A stretch of DNA of 64,000 nt. It comes from Neorhizobium petrolearium. Its GTDB lineage: Bacteria; Pseudomonadota; Alphaproteobacteria; Rhizobiales; Rhizobiaceae. The first letter of the stretch is position 1, and each line of letters opens with the position of its first letter. Positions 45,194-52,994 of the stretch are shown here, in pieces. The notes beneath the pieces are model-generated. The model was not told the DNA's origin and ran no database searches. It was given only the letters and a program-made list of their open reading frames with translations. Location of the stretch: assembly GCF_017873175.1 (NCBI RefSeq), contig NZ_JAGGJW010000015.1, positions 124,001 through 188,000 on the forward strand, written 5' to 3'. The position numbers and the translations under genes were made by a program.

Positions 45194-47128
45194 TCACTTT
45201 GCCGGAAGTTCGAGCTCGGCGCCGACATGGATGATATTCGGATTTCTAAGCGAATTCGCCTCGGCGATCTTCGTCCATTCCTCGCCATTGCCGTAATGAG
45301 CCGCAGCGATCTTCCAGAGCGAATCGCCCTTCACGACAGTGTATTTGGTCGGGCCGGCCGGCTGCGGCGCGGCAGGGGCCGCGGGGGCTGGGGTTGCCGG
45401 AGCGGCTGCCGTCTGCGACGGAGCGGGAGCGGCCGGTGCCGGCGCCGCAGGAGCTGCCGCCGAAGGGGCCGGGGGAGCGGCCGGGGCTGGCTTCGGCGGC
45501 GGGGTGTAGCCCGCCGGAGTGAGATCGGTGATACGGCCGTCCGTATAGGGCTTGTAGGGATTGTTGGCCGCGAGGTATTCCGCCACCGCCTGCTCCAGGT
45601 TCGGGCCGAAATCGTAGGGGTTCACGGCGCTGGTCGCGAAGACTTTGTAGCCGTCGCCGCCGGCGCGGACGAAGTTGTTGGTGACGACGCCATAAGTCTT
45701 CGCCGGATCGATCGGCGCGAATGCGTCTCCCTCCTTGACCTGCACGTCGCTCACCCGGCTGCCGGCCGGTTTCGACTTGTCGAAGGAGAATTTCAGACCG
45801 GCGACCTGCGGGAAGCGGCCGGCGCCGTCATCGATCTGGCTGACGCCGTTTTCCAGCGCGGAGATAATGTCCGAGCCCTTGATCTGGAAAGTGGCGATGG
45901 TGTTCTGGAAGGGCAGCACAGTCAGCACTTCACCCATGGTCACCTCGCCGGCATCGATCGAAGCTCGCAGGCCGCCACCGTTCTGAATGGATATGGTGAT
46001 TCCCTGGCCCTTGACGCGGTCAAGCTGCGCATCGGCAAGCAGATTGCCCATCGAGCATTCCTTCGCACGGCAATTGCGGCGGTCGCCGTCGATTGCGGCT
46101 TCGGCGCTGCCGACAATCTTCTTCTTGGTTTCCTCGATCGGAGCTTTCAATTCGTTGATACGCGCGACCATGGCCTGGTCGGGCTGGAACTTGGCATCTA
46201 CCGGGATGGGCTCGCCGCTTGCTTCCTTGACGACGCCGTTGTCATCGAAGACGACCTTCAGGTCGCCGAGATAGCGGCTGTACTGGAAAGCCTGGACGAC
46301 CGGAACCTTGTACCCGCCGGGGTTGTCGGACCAGGTCGGGTAGGGGCCTTCCGCGCCCTTGACGGTGTTGGAGAGAAGCGTGTGGGTATGGCCGCCGACG
46401 ACAACGTCGACATCCTGGATCTTGGCGATCGCCGCAAGGTCGCGCGGATAGCCGACATGGGTGAGCGCGATGATCTTGTCGACGCCCTGGGCCTTCACGG
46501 CCTGGACAGCCTCGGTGATCTTGGCGACGTCGTCGGAGATCGTGATGTTCGGACCGGGATTGGCGATTTCCGGTGTTTCATTGGTGACGGCTCCGACGAT
46601 GCCGATCTTCTGTCCACCGACATCGAGGATGATGAAGGGCTTGATGCGGTCACCGATCTTGGCGGCGGCGCTCGGGACGACATTGGCGGTCACGACCGGG
46701 AACTGGACCTTGTCCAGGAAGGTGGCGAGCACGTCGTCGCTGTCGTCGAACTCGTGGTTGCCGACGGTCATGGCGTCAAACTTCATGGCGTTCAGCACTT
46801 CGGCTTCCACCGCGCCCTTGTAGGTCGTATAGAAGAGGGACCCTTGGAAATTGTCGCCGGCATTCAACAGGAGGACGTTCTTGTTCTCGGCCTTCATGCC
46901 GTCGCGCGTCTGGTTGATCGCGGTCAGCAGGCGCGCCGCGCCACCGAAGCATTCATTCTTGCCTTCCTCTTCCGCCGAGCAGGTGGAGTCATATTTGTTG
47001 ACGGCCTCGATGCGCGAATGGAAGTCGTTGATGTGCAGGATATTGAGTTCGAAATCGGCGAGCGCGGCGCCTGTTGAAAGGGCCAGGACCGAAGCGGTCA
47101 GCAGCCCGAATCTCAATCTCTTCATCAT
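45194..47128 (-). CDS. 5'-nucleotidase/UshA-family phosphoesterase with LysM domain
   Basis: A 644-residue exported protein. Signal peptide (ALSTGAALA-D), then a calcineurin-like metallophosphatase domain (ILHINDFHSRIE, LLLNAGDNFQGS, TVGNHEFDD, ALTHVGYP, VVGGHTHTLL). The 5'-nucleotidase C domain follows (IQNGGGLRASIDAGEVTMGE, then GGDGYKVF). A long Ala/Pro linker (about 535-590) leads to a C-terminal LysM domain (YTVVKGDSLWKIAAAHYG). The LysM tether should anchor nucleotide or diester hydrolysis to peptidoglycan; UshA itself has no such domain. Confidence 0.93.
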   Translation of the reverse strand: MMKRLRFGLLTASVLALSTGAALADFELNILHINDFHSRIEAVNKYDSTCSAEEEGKNECFGGAARLLTAINQTRDGMKAENKNVLLLNAGDNFQGSLFYTTYKGAVEAEVLNAMKFDAMTVGNHEFDDSDDVLATFLDKVQFPVVTANVVPSAAAKIGDRIKPFIILDVGGQKIGIVGAVTNETPEIANPGPNITISDDVAKITEAVQAVKAQGVDKIIALTHVGYPRDLAAIAKIQDVDVVVGGHTHTLLSNTVKGAEGPYPTWSDNPGGYKVPVVQAFQYSRYLGDLKVVFDDNGVVKEASGEPIPVDAKFQPDQAMVARINELKAPIEETKKKIVGSAEAAIDGDRRNCRAKECSMGNLLADAQLDRVKGQGITISIQNGGGLRASIDAGEVTMGEVLTVLPFQNTIATFQIKGSDIISALENGVSQIDDGAGRFPQVAGLKFSFDKSKPAGSRVSDVQVKEGDAFAPIDPAKTYGVVTNNFVRAGGDGYKVFATSAVNPYDFGPNLEQAVAEYLAANNPYKPYTDGRITDLTPAGYTPPPKPAPAAPPAPSAAAPAAPAPAAPAPSQTAAAPATPAPAAPAAPQPAGPTKYTVVKGDSLWKIAAAHYGNGEEWTKIAEANSLRNPNIIHVGAELELPAK

Positions 47129-47294
47129 CTTGTCTCTCTCCTGTTTTGCCGATCGGCTTTGCGCCGCCTCGCGCCGATTGTTCTACTGTCCCACCGTGAC
47201 AATCGTTCTGCGGCACATGTTTTCATCAAGAGGAAGCCGTTTCAAGGGAAATGTGACAGCCGTGCATGCGCGCTGCTTCCCGCGCAAAACATGA

Positions 47295-47316
47295 AAACCC
47301 CGCCGAAGCGGGGTTT
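47295..47316 (-). terminator. Terminator after omp10
   Basis: AAACCCCGC-CGAA-GCGGGGTTT, a perfect 9-bp stem with a U-run on the leftward RNA, 27 bases after the omp10 stop. Confidence 0.75.
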
Positions 47317-47342
47317 GGAAAACAGATCCCGTAAGACCGTGA

Positions 47343-47702
47343 TCAGCTCCGACGCATAAGGGAGAATTGGGCGCCGCTATCCTGCGTGCAGTTGAGCTGG
47401 TTTGGGCTCACGAGCGAGCAATTGACGCGTGACTGCGTCTTTCTCACGAGCGAGGTCATATTGATCTCCACCAGCGTCGGCGAGAGATTGACGTAGGTGC
47501 CGGAGGCCAGAAGCGTATTGCTGTCGCTGGAGCGGGTGTTGAACGTGCCTCCCTGGAAGGTGGAGACGATGCCGTTCGGATCGGACCAGCTTCCCTCGAC
47601 ACCCCGCGGCTGAGCCGGCGGAAGCTGACGCGGCGGAGGAGAGGACATGCAGGCGGTCAGGCCTGCGGCGGCGATGAGCGCAAAGCTCGCTTTCAATTTC
47701 AT
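47343..47702 (-). CDS. omp10: Omp10-like outer-membrane lipoprotein
   Basis: A 119-residue lipoprotein: MKLKASFALIAAAGLTAC with the lipobox LTAC at about residue 18. The mature part includes VEGSWSDPNGIVSTFQGGTF, LSPTLVEINMTSLVRKTQS and CSLVSPNQLNCTQDSGAQFS, which follows the Brucella Omp10 minor lipoprotein almost motif for motif. The start is the ATG after GGGAGACAG; the longer frame upstream has no signal peptide. Surface-exposed outer-membrane component. Confidence 0.92.
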   Translation of the reverse strand: MKLKASFALIAAAGLTACMSSPPPRQLPPAQPRGVEGSWSDPNGIVSTFQGGTFNTRSSDSNTLLASGTYVNLSPTLVEINMTSLVRKTQSRVNCSLVSPNQLNCTQDSGAQFSLMRRS

Positions 47703-47807
47703 GATCTGTCTCCCGCGAATCGGTCCGTCCCTTAAGGCGAAGCATGCCGCCACGGACCTATGTAACGCAAGATGTGGCCTTGAAAAGGCAAGGGCCTGTG
47801 AACACAC

Positions 47808-47836
47808 AAAAAACCGCCTGCCGAAGAGCAGGCGGT
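47808..47836 (-). terminator. Terminator of homospermidine synthase gene
   Basis: On the minus strand ACCGCCTGC, a 6-base loop and GCAGGCGGT are followed by a run of T, 14 bases after the stop codon. Confidence 0.85.
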
Positions 47837-47849
47837 CTTCCTCAATCAA

Positions 47850-49295
47850 TCAGCGAACCAGGATGTTCCTGAACTGCCAAGGATCCTTTTCGTCGATGTC
47901 TTCCGGGAAGAGGCCCGGGCGGCCATCGAGCGGGGTCCAGTCGGTGTAATGGCCTTCGACCGGGCCGAGATAGGGAAGCTGCACTTCAAGGCAGCGCTTG
48001 TAGTCGATCTCATCTGCCTCGACGATGCCTGCACTCGGATTCTCCAGCGCCCAGACCATGCCCGCGAGAACGGCCGAGGTCACCTGCAGACCGGTGGCGT
48101 TCTGGTAAGGAGCGATGCGGCGGGTTTCCTCGAGCGACAGGCGCGAACCGTACCAGTAGGCGTTCTTCTCGTGGCCGTAGAGCAGGACGCCGAGTTCATC
48201 GATGCCGTCCTCCAGTTCGTCTTCGTCGAGAACGTGGTGAACGGGCTGCGGTGCGCCGCCGTTGCCGAACATCTCGTGCAGCGAAAGCACCGCATCATTG
48301 GCCGGATGATAGGCGTAGTGGCAGGTCGGACGGAAGGTGACTTCGCCATCCTTGTCGCGCACCGTGAAGTAGTCGGCGATGGAGATCGACTCGTTGTGGG
48401 TGACGAGAAAGCCGTATTGCGGGCCGGGCGTTGGGCACCAGGTCCGTACGCGGGTGTTGGCGCCCGGCTGTTCCAGATAGATCGCCGCCTTGCAGCCCTT
48501 CTTGTGCTGCTTGGCGTTCTTCGGCATCCACTCCTCGTGCGTCCCCCAACCGAGTTCGGCCGGCTGCATGCCTTCGGAGATGAAGCCTTCGACCGACCAG
48601 GTGTTCCAGAAAACGTTGAGCGGCTTCGGATGCTTGGTGCGTTGGGTATCGCGCTCGGCGATATGCACGCCCTTGACGCCGAGCTTCTTCATGAGCTTTG
48701 CCCAGCCTTCACGGTCGTGCTGAGTCGGCTCTTCGAATTTCAGGCCGGTATCCCTGGCAAGGTTGACGAGCGCCTTCTTGACAAACCAGGACACCATGCC
48801 GGGGTTTGCGCCGCAGGTGGAGACCGCCGTCGCGCCGCCCGGGTTCTTCACCTTTTCCTTGCGCACGGTTTCACGCAGCGCATAGTTGGTGCGATCCGCG
48901 TTCTTCATGTTCTTGTCGAAATAGAAGCCGAGCCAAGGTTCTACGACGGTGTCGATATAAAGGACGTTGAGCTTGCGGCAGAGCTTCATCAGATCGAGCG
49001 AGCCGGTGTCGACCGAAAGATTGACGCAGAAGCCCTGGCCGCCGCCAGCCGTCAGCAGCGGCTTCAAGAGATCCTTGTAGTTATCCTTGGTCACATATTC
49101 CTTGATGTGACGGACGCCGTGTTTCTTGAGAATTCCCGCTTCGTCGTCGCGCGGGTCGATCACCACCATCCGGTCCTTGTCGAACTTGAAGTGGCGTTCG
49201 ATCAGCGGCAGCGTGCCGCGGCCGATCGAACCGAAACCGATCATCACGATCGGGCCGGTGATTTCGCCATACACCGGATAGGTAGTCTCTGACAT
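47850..49295 (-). CDS. hss: Homospermidine synthase
   Basis: A 481-residue saccharopine-dehydrogenase-fold enzyme opening GPIVMIGFGSIGRGTLPLIE (NAD site). VVIDPRDDEAGILKKHGV, STCGANPGMVSWFVKKALV, NVFWNTWSVEGFISEGMQPAE and CHYAYHPANDAVLSLHEMFG follow. It makes sym-homospermidine from putrescine, the main polyamine of many rhizobia. AAGGAGAGAGAC precedes the ATG. Followed by its own terminator. Confidence 0.96.
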   Translation of the reverse strand: MSETTYPVYGEITGPIVMIGFGSIGRGTLPLIERHFKFDKDRMVVIDPRDDEAGILKKHGVRHIKEYVTKDNYKDLLKPLLTAGGGQGFCVNLSVDTGSLDLMKLCRKLNVLYIDTVVEPWLGFYFDKNMKNADRTNYALRETVRKEKVKNPGGATAVSTCGANPGMVSWFVKKALVNLARDTGLKFEEPTQHDREGWAKLMKKLGVKGVHIAERDTQRTKHPKPLNVFWNTWSVEGFISEGMQPAELGWGTHEEWMPKNAKQHKKGCKAAIYLEQPGANTRVRTWCPTPGPQYGFLVTHNESISIADYFTVRDKDGEVTFRPTCHYAYHPANDAVLSLHEMFGNGGAPQPVHHVLDEDELEDGIDELGVLLYGHEKNAYWYGSRLSLEETRRIAPYQNATGLQVTSAVLAGMVWALENPSAGIVEADEIDYKRCLEVQLPYLGPVEGHYTDWTPLDGRPGLFPEDIDEKDPWQFRNILVR

Positions 49296-49449
49296 GTCTC
49301 TCTCCTTGATCGGCGGCCCTGTGGGCCGCTGCCCCGCTTCTTCGGCAGTGGACGGATAATGGATGCGCAGGTGCGATTTCGCGGCGCTCTAGATCATAAA
49401 ACCGCGTCACAATAAAGAGCCCATCGGGTTTCCGGGTGAAATCGGCACT

Positions 49450-50358
49450 TTACCCGACAGAGACTAGCGTTTCGGCGGATTTCCGAAGCATGGCCACGAG
49501 TTCGGCGCGCTTTGCAAGGAGCCCCTTGTAGTCGGCCTGTTTCGGCGTCAGCGCTTCGAGCTGATCGGCGAGCGAGGCTGCCAGTTCCCGGGCGTTCGGT
49601 TGAGCCATGATCGCGGTGACCGGATCGAGATAGATGCGGATGGTGAAGAGGATGTCGCCCGAGACCGGCATTTTTCTGAGCGTCTGGCGCTCGACGCGGA
49701 TGAACGCCCCCTCTGCCGGCACGTCCTCCGTTTCGGAAGCAGGCTGCGCGACAGGGCGGTAAAGCTTGTAGCCCCAGTTGACCGACCAGTTCCAGCGGAC
49801 CACAAAACGGGCCGGTGAAAGATTGTCGAACATGCGGTTGATGAGGTCCGCATTGCGGCTGCCGCGCGCAAAATCCGGCACTGGCGCATGAACCTCGTCG
49901 ATCGCCTTGCCGAACTTGTCCGCAAGCGACCAGGAGGAGGGAAAGGCGAGGAAGGCGGCGGCGAGGCGCCAGCCGTTCTCGCCCTTGCGCATGATGACGA
50001 GATCGTCCTGCACCATGAGACCGGCACGAACAAGCGGCGGCAGGCTCTGGTCGGCGAGATCGATCCTGTGGTCCGCCGTCTCCACGAGATTGCCGTCGCG
50101 ATGATAGATCGCCGGATGGCGGGACGGGAGATAGTCCGCCAGCGCATCCAGGATTTCCTGCTGGGCCTCTTCCGTACCCGGTTCTGCCTGAAAAACCTGA
50201 TCGCCATGCTCGGCGAAGAGCTTCCTCTTCTCGGTCAGGTGATAGGCAAGATCGCCGTCCGGTTCGATCCAGCGGGCAGGATCGAGCTGGAGAAGCCCGA
50301 TGGTTAAGGGCTTCGAGGAACCGTCATAGGGCGTATAGCTAAGGGGCTTGTCGTTCAT
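49450..50358 (-). CDS. DUF3445 (haem-dependent oxidative N-demethylase-like) protein
   Basis: A 302-residue DUF3445 protein. Features are PLTIGLLQLDPARWIEPD, LPSRHPAIYHRDGN, VQDDLVIMRKGENGWRLAAA, FLAFPSSWSLADKFGKAID, EVHAPVPDF, RWNWSVNWGYKLYRP and RVERQTLRKMPVSGDILFTI. This family includes the PAS-fold haem subunit of oxidative N-demethylases of dimethylamine type. No partner flavoprotein subunits are nearby, so the substrate and electron donor are unknown. Confidence 0.87.
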   Translation of the reverse strand: MNDKPLSYTPYDGSSKPLTIGLLQLDPARWIEPDGDLAYHLTEKRKLFAEHGDQVFQAEPGTEEAQQEILDALADYLPSRHPAIYHRDGNLVETADHRIDLADQSLPPLVRAGLMVQDDLVIMRKGENGWRLAAAFLAFPSSWSLADKFGKAIDEVHAPVPDFARGSRNADLINRMFDNLSPARFVVRWNWSVNWGYKLYRPVAQPASETEDVPAEGAFIRVERQTLRKMPVSGDILFTIRIYLDPVTAIMAQPNARELAASLADQLEALTPKQADYKGLLAKRAELVAMLRKSAETLVSVG

Positions 50359-50495
50359 GCCGTCCCGGGTGTGCCGTTTCAGGATCGGTTTAAGCCAAAT
50401 TCATGTACTTGTAAAAATCGTCTTCGAAGACTTGGAACATGCCGCGACAGCCCTACAAATATTTCGCAGGTGCAACATGCGGGGCGGGAAGGCTG

Positions 50496-50747
50496 ATGGT
50501 GCTATTCAGCAGGGTCTTTTATGTGATTGTCGGGATGATCGCGGCATTCAGGACCATGGGTTTGCGCAATACCACGTCGAGGGCCTGGATCCGGCTTTAT
50601 CCCGTTCGGCCAGATGGTGTGCAAAATCGCTTTGACTGGCGCATGTGGCTGCCGTTCTGGGCGGTGTTCTTCATCGGGTGCACCATGGCGGTGGTCGTCG
50701 CGTCTTCAGGCGAGCGCAATCCCGAGGGATTGCTCATTATCAAATGA
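50496..50747 (+). CDS. Small two-helix membrane protein, hypothetical
   Basis: A protein of about 83 residues with a hydrophobic helix at 1-18 (MVLFSRVFYVIVGMIAAF) and another near 53-70 (LPFWAVFFIGCTMAVVVASS), separated by an Arg-rich segment. GGGAAGG is 4-5 bases before this ATG; an in-frame ATG at 50439 would add 19 residues. No homologous family recognised. Coding support is moderate only. Confidence 0.5.
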   Translation: MVLFSRVFYVIVGMIAAFRTMGLRNTTSRAWIRLYPVRPDGVQNRFDWRMWLPFWAVFFIGCTMAVVVASSGERNPEGLLIIK

Positions 50748-50779
50748 GCGATATGTCGGCGAAGATTGCCGTGACTCCG

Positions 50780-51157
50780 TCATTCCGTCGCCGTGCCCTG
50801 GTGGAAAACCATGCGCCATTTGCCGTCGACATCGAGATGCCAGATCGAACTGCGGTTGGTGAAGAGCTTGTGCCCGTCATCGTCGACGAGACGGACGCCG
50901 CGATAGGTGGCGAGCGCGACAGTGTCGCTGAGAAGCGACACCGAGAAATCCAGGATGGCCGTATTGTTCGGTCCTACCTCGGAGACGAGGCGGGAGATGG
51001 TGTCATCGAACGTATATACAAGGCCGGAACGGCCGAATTCACGGAACTCGGGCACCAGAAGTTCACGCAAACGCGTCTCGGAACTGCGCACCTCGCGGGT
51101 CTGCAGCGCAGCTTCGAGCGAAAGCAGATGATCGGCAAGCGATTGCGATTCGACCAT
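50780..51157 (-). CDS. NTF2-like (DUF4440/SnoaL) protein in pab operon
   Basis: A 125-residue protein with the cone-shaped NTF2-like pattern: LADHLLSLEAALQTREVR, RELLVPEFREFGRSG, DFSVSLLSDTVALATYRGV and NRSSIWHLDVDGKWRMVFHQ. Its ATG overlaps the stop of pabC by one base, so it is translated with the folate genes. Function unknown; members bind or isomerise small molecules or act as stabilising domains. Confidence 0.85.
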   Translation of the reverse strand: MVESQSLADHLLSLEAALQTREVRSSETRLRELLVPEFREFGRSGLVYTFDDTISRLVSEVGPNNTAILDFSVSLLSDTVALATYRGVRLVDDDGHKLFTNRSSIWHLDVDGKWRMVFHQGTATE

Positions 51158-51840
51158 TACCTTTCTCCTCCAATTCCAGAGACGGTTTCAGCAGGTGATG
51201 GTTCCGGTTTTTCCTTGTCGCTTACGAGTTCGGCAGGGATGAGGCCGCGCAGCGAATTGCCCACAAAAATGCGGCGCTCCTTAAGGTCGGCAAGACGAAG
51301 GATCTGGCTGCGGGCCTTCCTCTCGCGGATCAGTTCGGCGCGCAATATACCGGGTAGAAGCCCGCTTGTGAGCGGCGGCGTCAGCAACTGGCCATTCGCA
51401 TCCTCGATGAAGACATTGGTGATCGTGCCTTCGCAGATCTCGCCCCTCTCGTTGAGTAGAAGGACTTCATCCGCCTCGTCGGGGGAGAATTCGGCGCGCG
51501 CGGCCTCATAGGGTTCCCGGCGGGAGGTCTTGTGGCGAAACAGGGGATCGTCCGACGGAAGTGGGGTGCTCGCGACACGCAGACGCCATACGGTGCCGGC
51601 GGGGATCGGGCTGAAGGGCGTCGCGGTGATCTCGATCCTGCCGCGATAAGTCATGACAAGACGAACGCGCATTGCGGTTTCGCCGCTGACGGCGGCCTGA
51701 AGCTGCTTCAGCGTATCCGGCGGCGGCTGGCGGAATCCCAGAGCATCGGCCGACCGGCTGACGCGGCGCAAATGCTGTTCGACCCGCAGGAAGCCCGCGC
51801 CCGGCTCCCAGCGCATCGTTTCGATCAGCGAGAAATCCAT
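51157..51840 (-). CDS. pabC: Aminotransferase class IV, 4-amino-4-deoxychorismate lyase-like
   Basis: A protein of about 227 residues. It opens FSLIETMRWEPGAGFLRVEQH. The PLP lysine is in LFRHKTSRREPYE, and VLLLNERGEICEGTITNVFI and LTSGLLPGILRAELI are family motifs. As the gene directly follows and overlaps pabB, it most likely releases pyruvate from aminodeoxychorismate to give p-aminobenzoate. The start used is the ATG at 51840, which lies inside the end of pabB. Confidence 0.9.
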   Translation of the reverse strand: MDFSLIETMRWEPGAGFLRVEQHLRRVSRSADALGFRQPPPDTLKQLQAAVSGETAMRVRLVMTYRGRIEITATPFSPIPAGTVWRLRVASTPLPSDDPLFRHKTSRREPYEAARAEFSPDEADEVLLLNERGEICEGTITNVFIEDANGQLLTPPLTSGLLPGILRAELIRERKARSQILRLADLKERRIFVGNSLRGLIPAELVSDKEKPEPSPAETVSGIGGER

Positions 51841-52985
51841 TGGTCGCCCACCGCAAAGCGTGCCTTCAAAAGACACTCCTCATATTCGGCCTCCGCCTTC
51901 GAATCGAAGACGATGCCGCCGCCGACATTGAAGACGGCCCTACCGTTCTTGAAAAGGGTAATCGTGCGGATTGCCACGGAAAAGCGCATCGGCCCGGCCG
52001 GGTCGCAATAACCGATCGCACCGCAATAGGCGTCCCGAGGGCCATCCTCCAATCCGGCCAGAATCTGCATCGCCCACAGTTTCGGCGCTCCGGTGATGGA
52101 ACCGCAGGGAAACAGCGCTGCCAGAATCTCGGGAAAGCCGGCTTCGGGTCTCAGCCTGGCCCGCACGTGGCTGACCATCTGGTGAACAGTCGGATAGGTC
52201 TCGATTTCGAACAGTTTCGGCACCGAGAGGGTGCCTACTTCGCTGATGAGCGAAATGTCGTTGCGCAGCAGATCCACGATCATGCGGTTCTCGGCCAACG
52301 TCTTCTCATCGGCGAGCATGGCTTCAATGATCGCCTCGTCTTCTTTCGCGGTCGCGCCGCGCGGGGCGGTGCCTTTCATCGGATGTGTTTCGATGAAGCG
52401 CTCGGCATCGACCGAGAAGAAAAGCTCCGGCGAGCGCGACAGGATGAGCGGGCCGCCGAAATCGATGAGTGCGCCGTAGTGCACCGGCTGGCGCTCGACC
52501 AGAGACCAGAAAGCTGAGCGCGGGTCGCCCTGCCAGCGGGCGGTGATCGGCATGGTCAGGTTTGCCTGATAGCAATCGCCCTTGCGCAGGTGCTCATGCA
52601 GCCGGTCGAAACGCTGCCGGTAGGTTTCGAAATCCCAGGCCGCGTGCGGTTCGGTCAATAAGGGGGCTCCACTTTTCATCGGTTCCGGCAGGGCGAACGG
52701 ATGCTCGTGACCGGCGGGAGCATCGAATATGCCCATGGCAAGCAGGGGCACAGGCCGGTTCGGCACGACCAGGGCCCGGAGTTTGTCCTCGAAGACATAA
52801 CCGGCTTCGTAGGAGATATAGCCCGCCAGCCATTGGCCGGAGCGGCGGGCTTCCTCCAATCGGCGAAGGGCGGGCAGAACCTCGTCGGACGTCCGCGCAA
52901 GGACGATCGTCTTCGGCCGGTCGAAGACGATGCTCCGGCCGACAGGATCGTCCCGAAAGAGCGCGTAGGGCGCCGTCTGTTCCAT
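51825..52985 (-). CDS. pabB: Aminodeoxychorismate synthase component I
   Basis: A 386-residue chorismate-binding enzyme. An N-terminal region with WLAGYISYEAGYVFE precedes the catalytic domain: DCYQANLTMPI, SRSPELFFSV, THPMKGTAPRGAT, ENRMIVDLLRNDIS, FPCGSITGAPKLWAMQIL and AYCGAIGY. With glutamine amidotransferase PabA (not in the window) it makes aminodeoxychorismate. First gene of a pabB-pabC-NTF2-like operon. Confidence 0.94.
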   Translation of the reverse strand: MEQTAPYALFRDDPVGRSIVFDRPKTIVLARTSDEVLPALRRLEEARRSGQWLAGYISYEAGYVFEDKLRALVVPNRPVPLLAMGIFDAPAGHEHPFALPEPMKSGAPLLTEPHAAWDFETYRQRFDRLHEHLRKGDCYQANLTMPITARWQGDPRSAFWSLVERQPVHYGALIDFGGPLILSRSPELFFSVDAERFIETHPMKGTAPRGATAKEDEAIIEAMLADEKTLAENRMIVDLLRNDISLISEVGTLSVPKLFEIETYPTVHQMVSHVRARLRPEAGFPEILAALFPCGSITGAPKLWAMQILAGLEDGPRDAYCGAIGYCDPAGPMRFSVAIRTITLFKNGRAVFNVGGGIVFDSKAEAEYEECLLKARFAVGDQWISR

Positions 52986-52994
52986 CGAAATGGC

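Noticed and set aside
45227..47077. 616-codon plus-strand ORF antisense to the 5'-nucleotidase gene
   Set aside because: Shadow frame; the nucleotidase has a signal peptide and all metal motifs.
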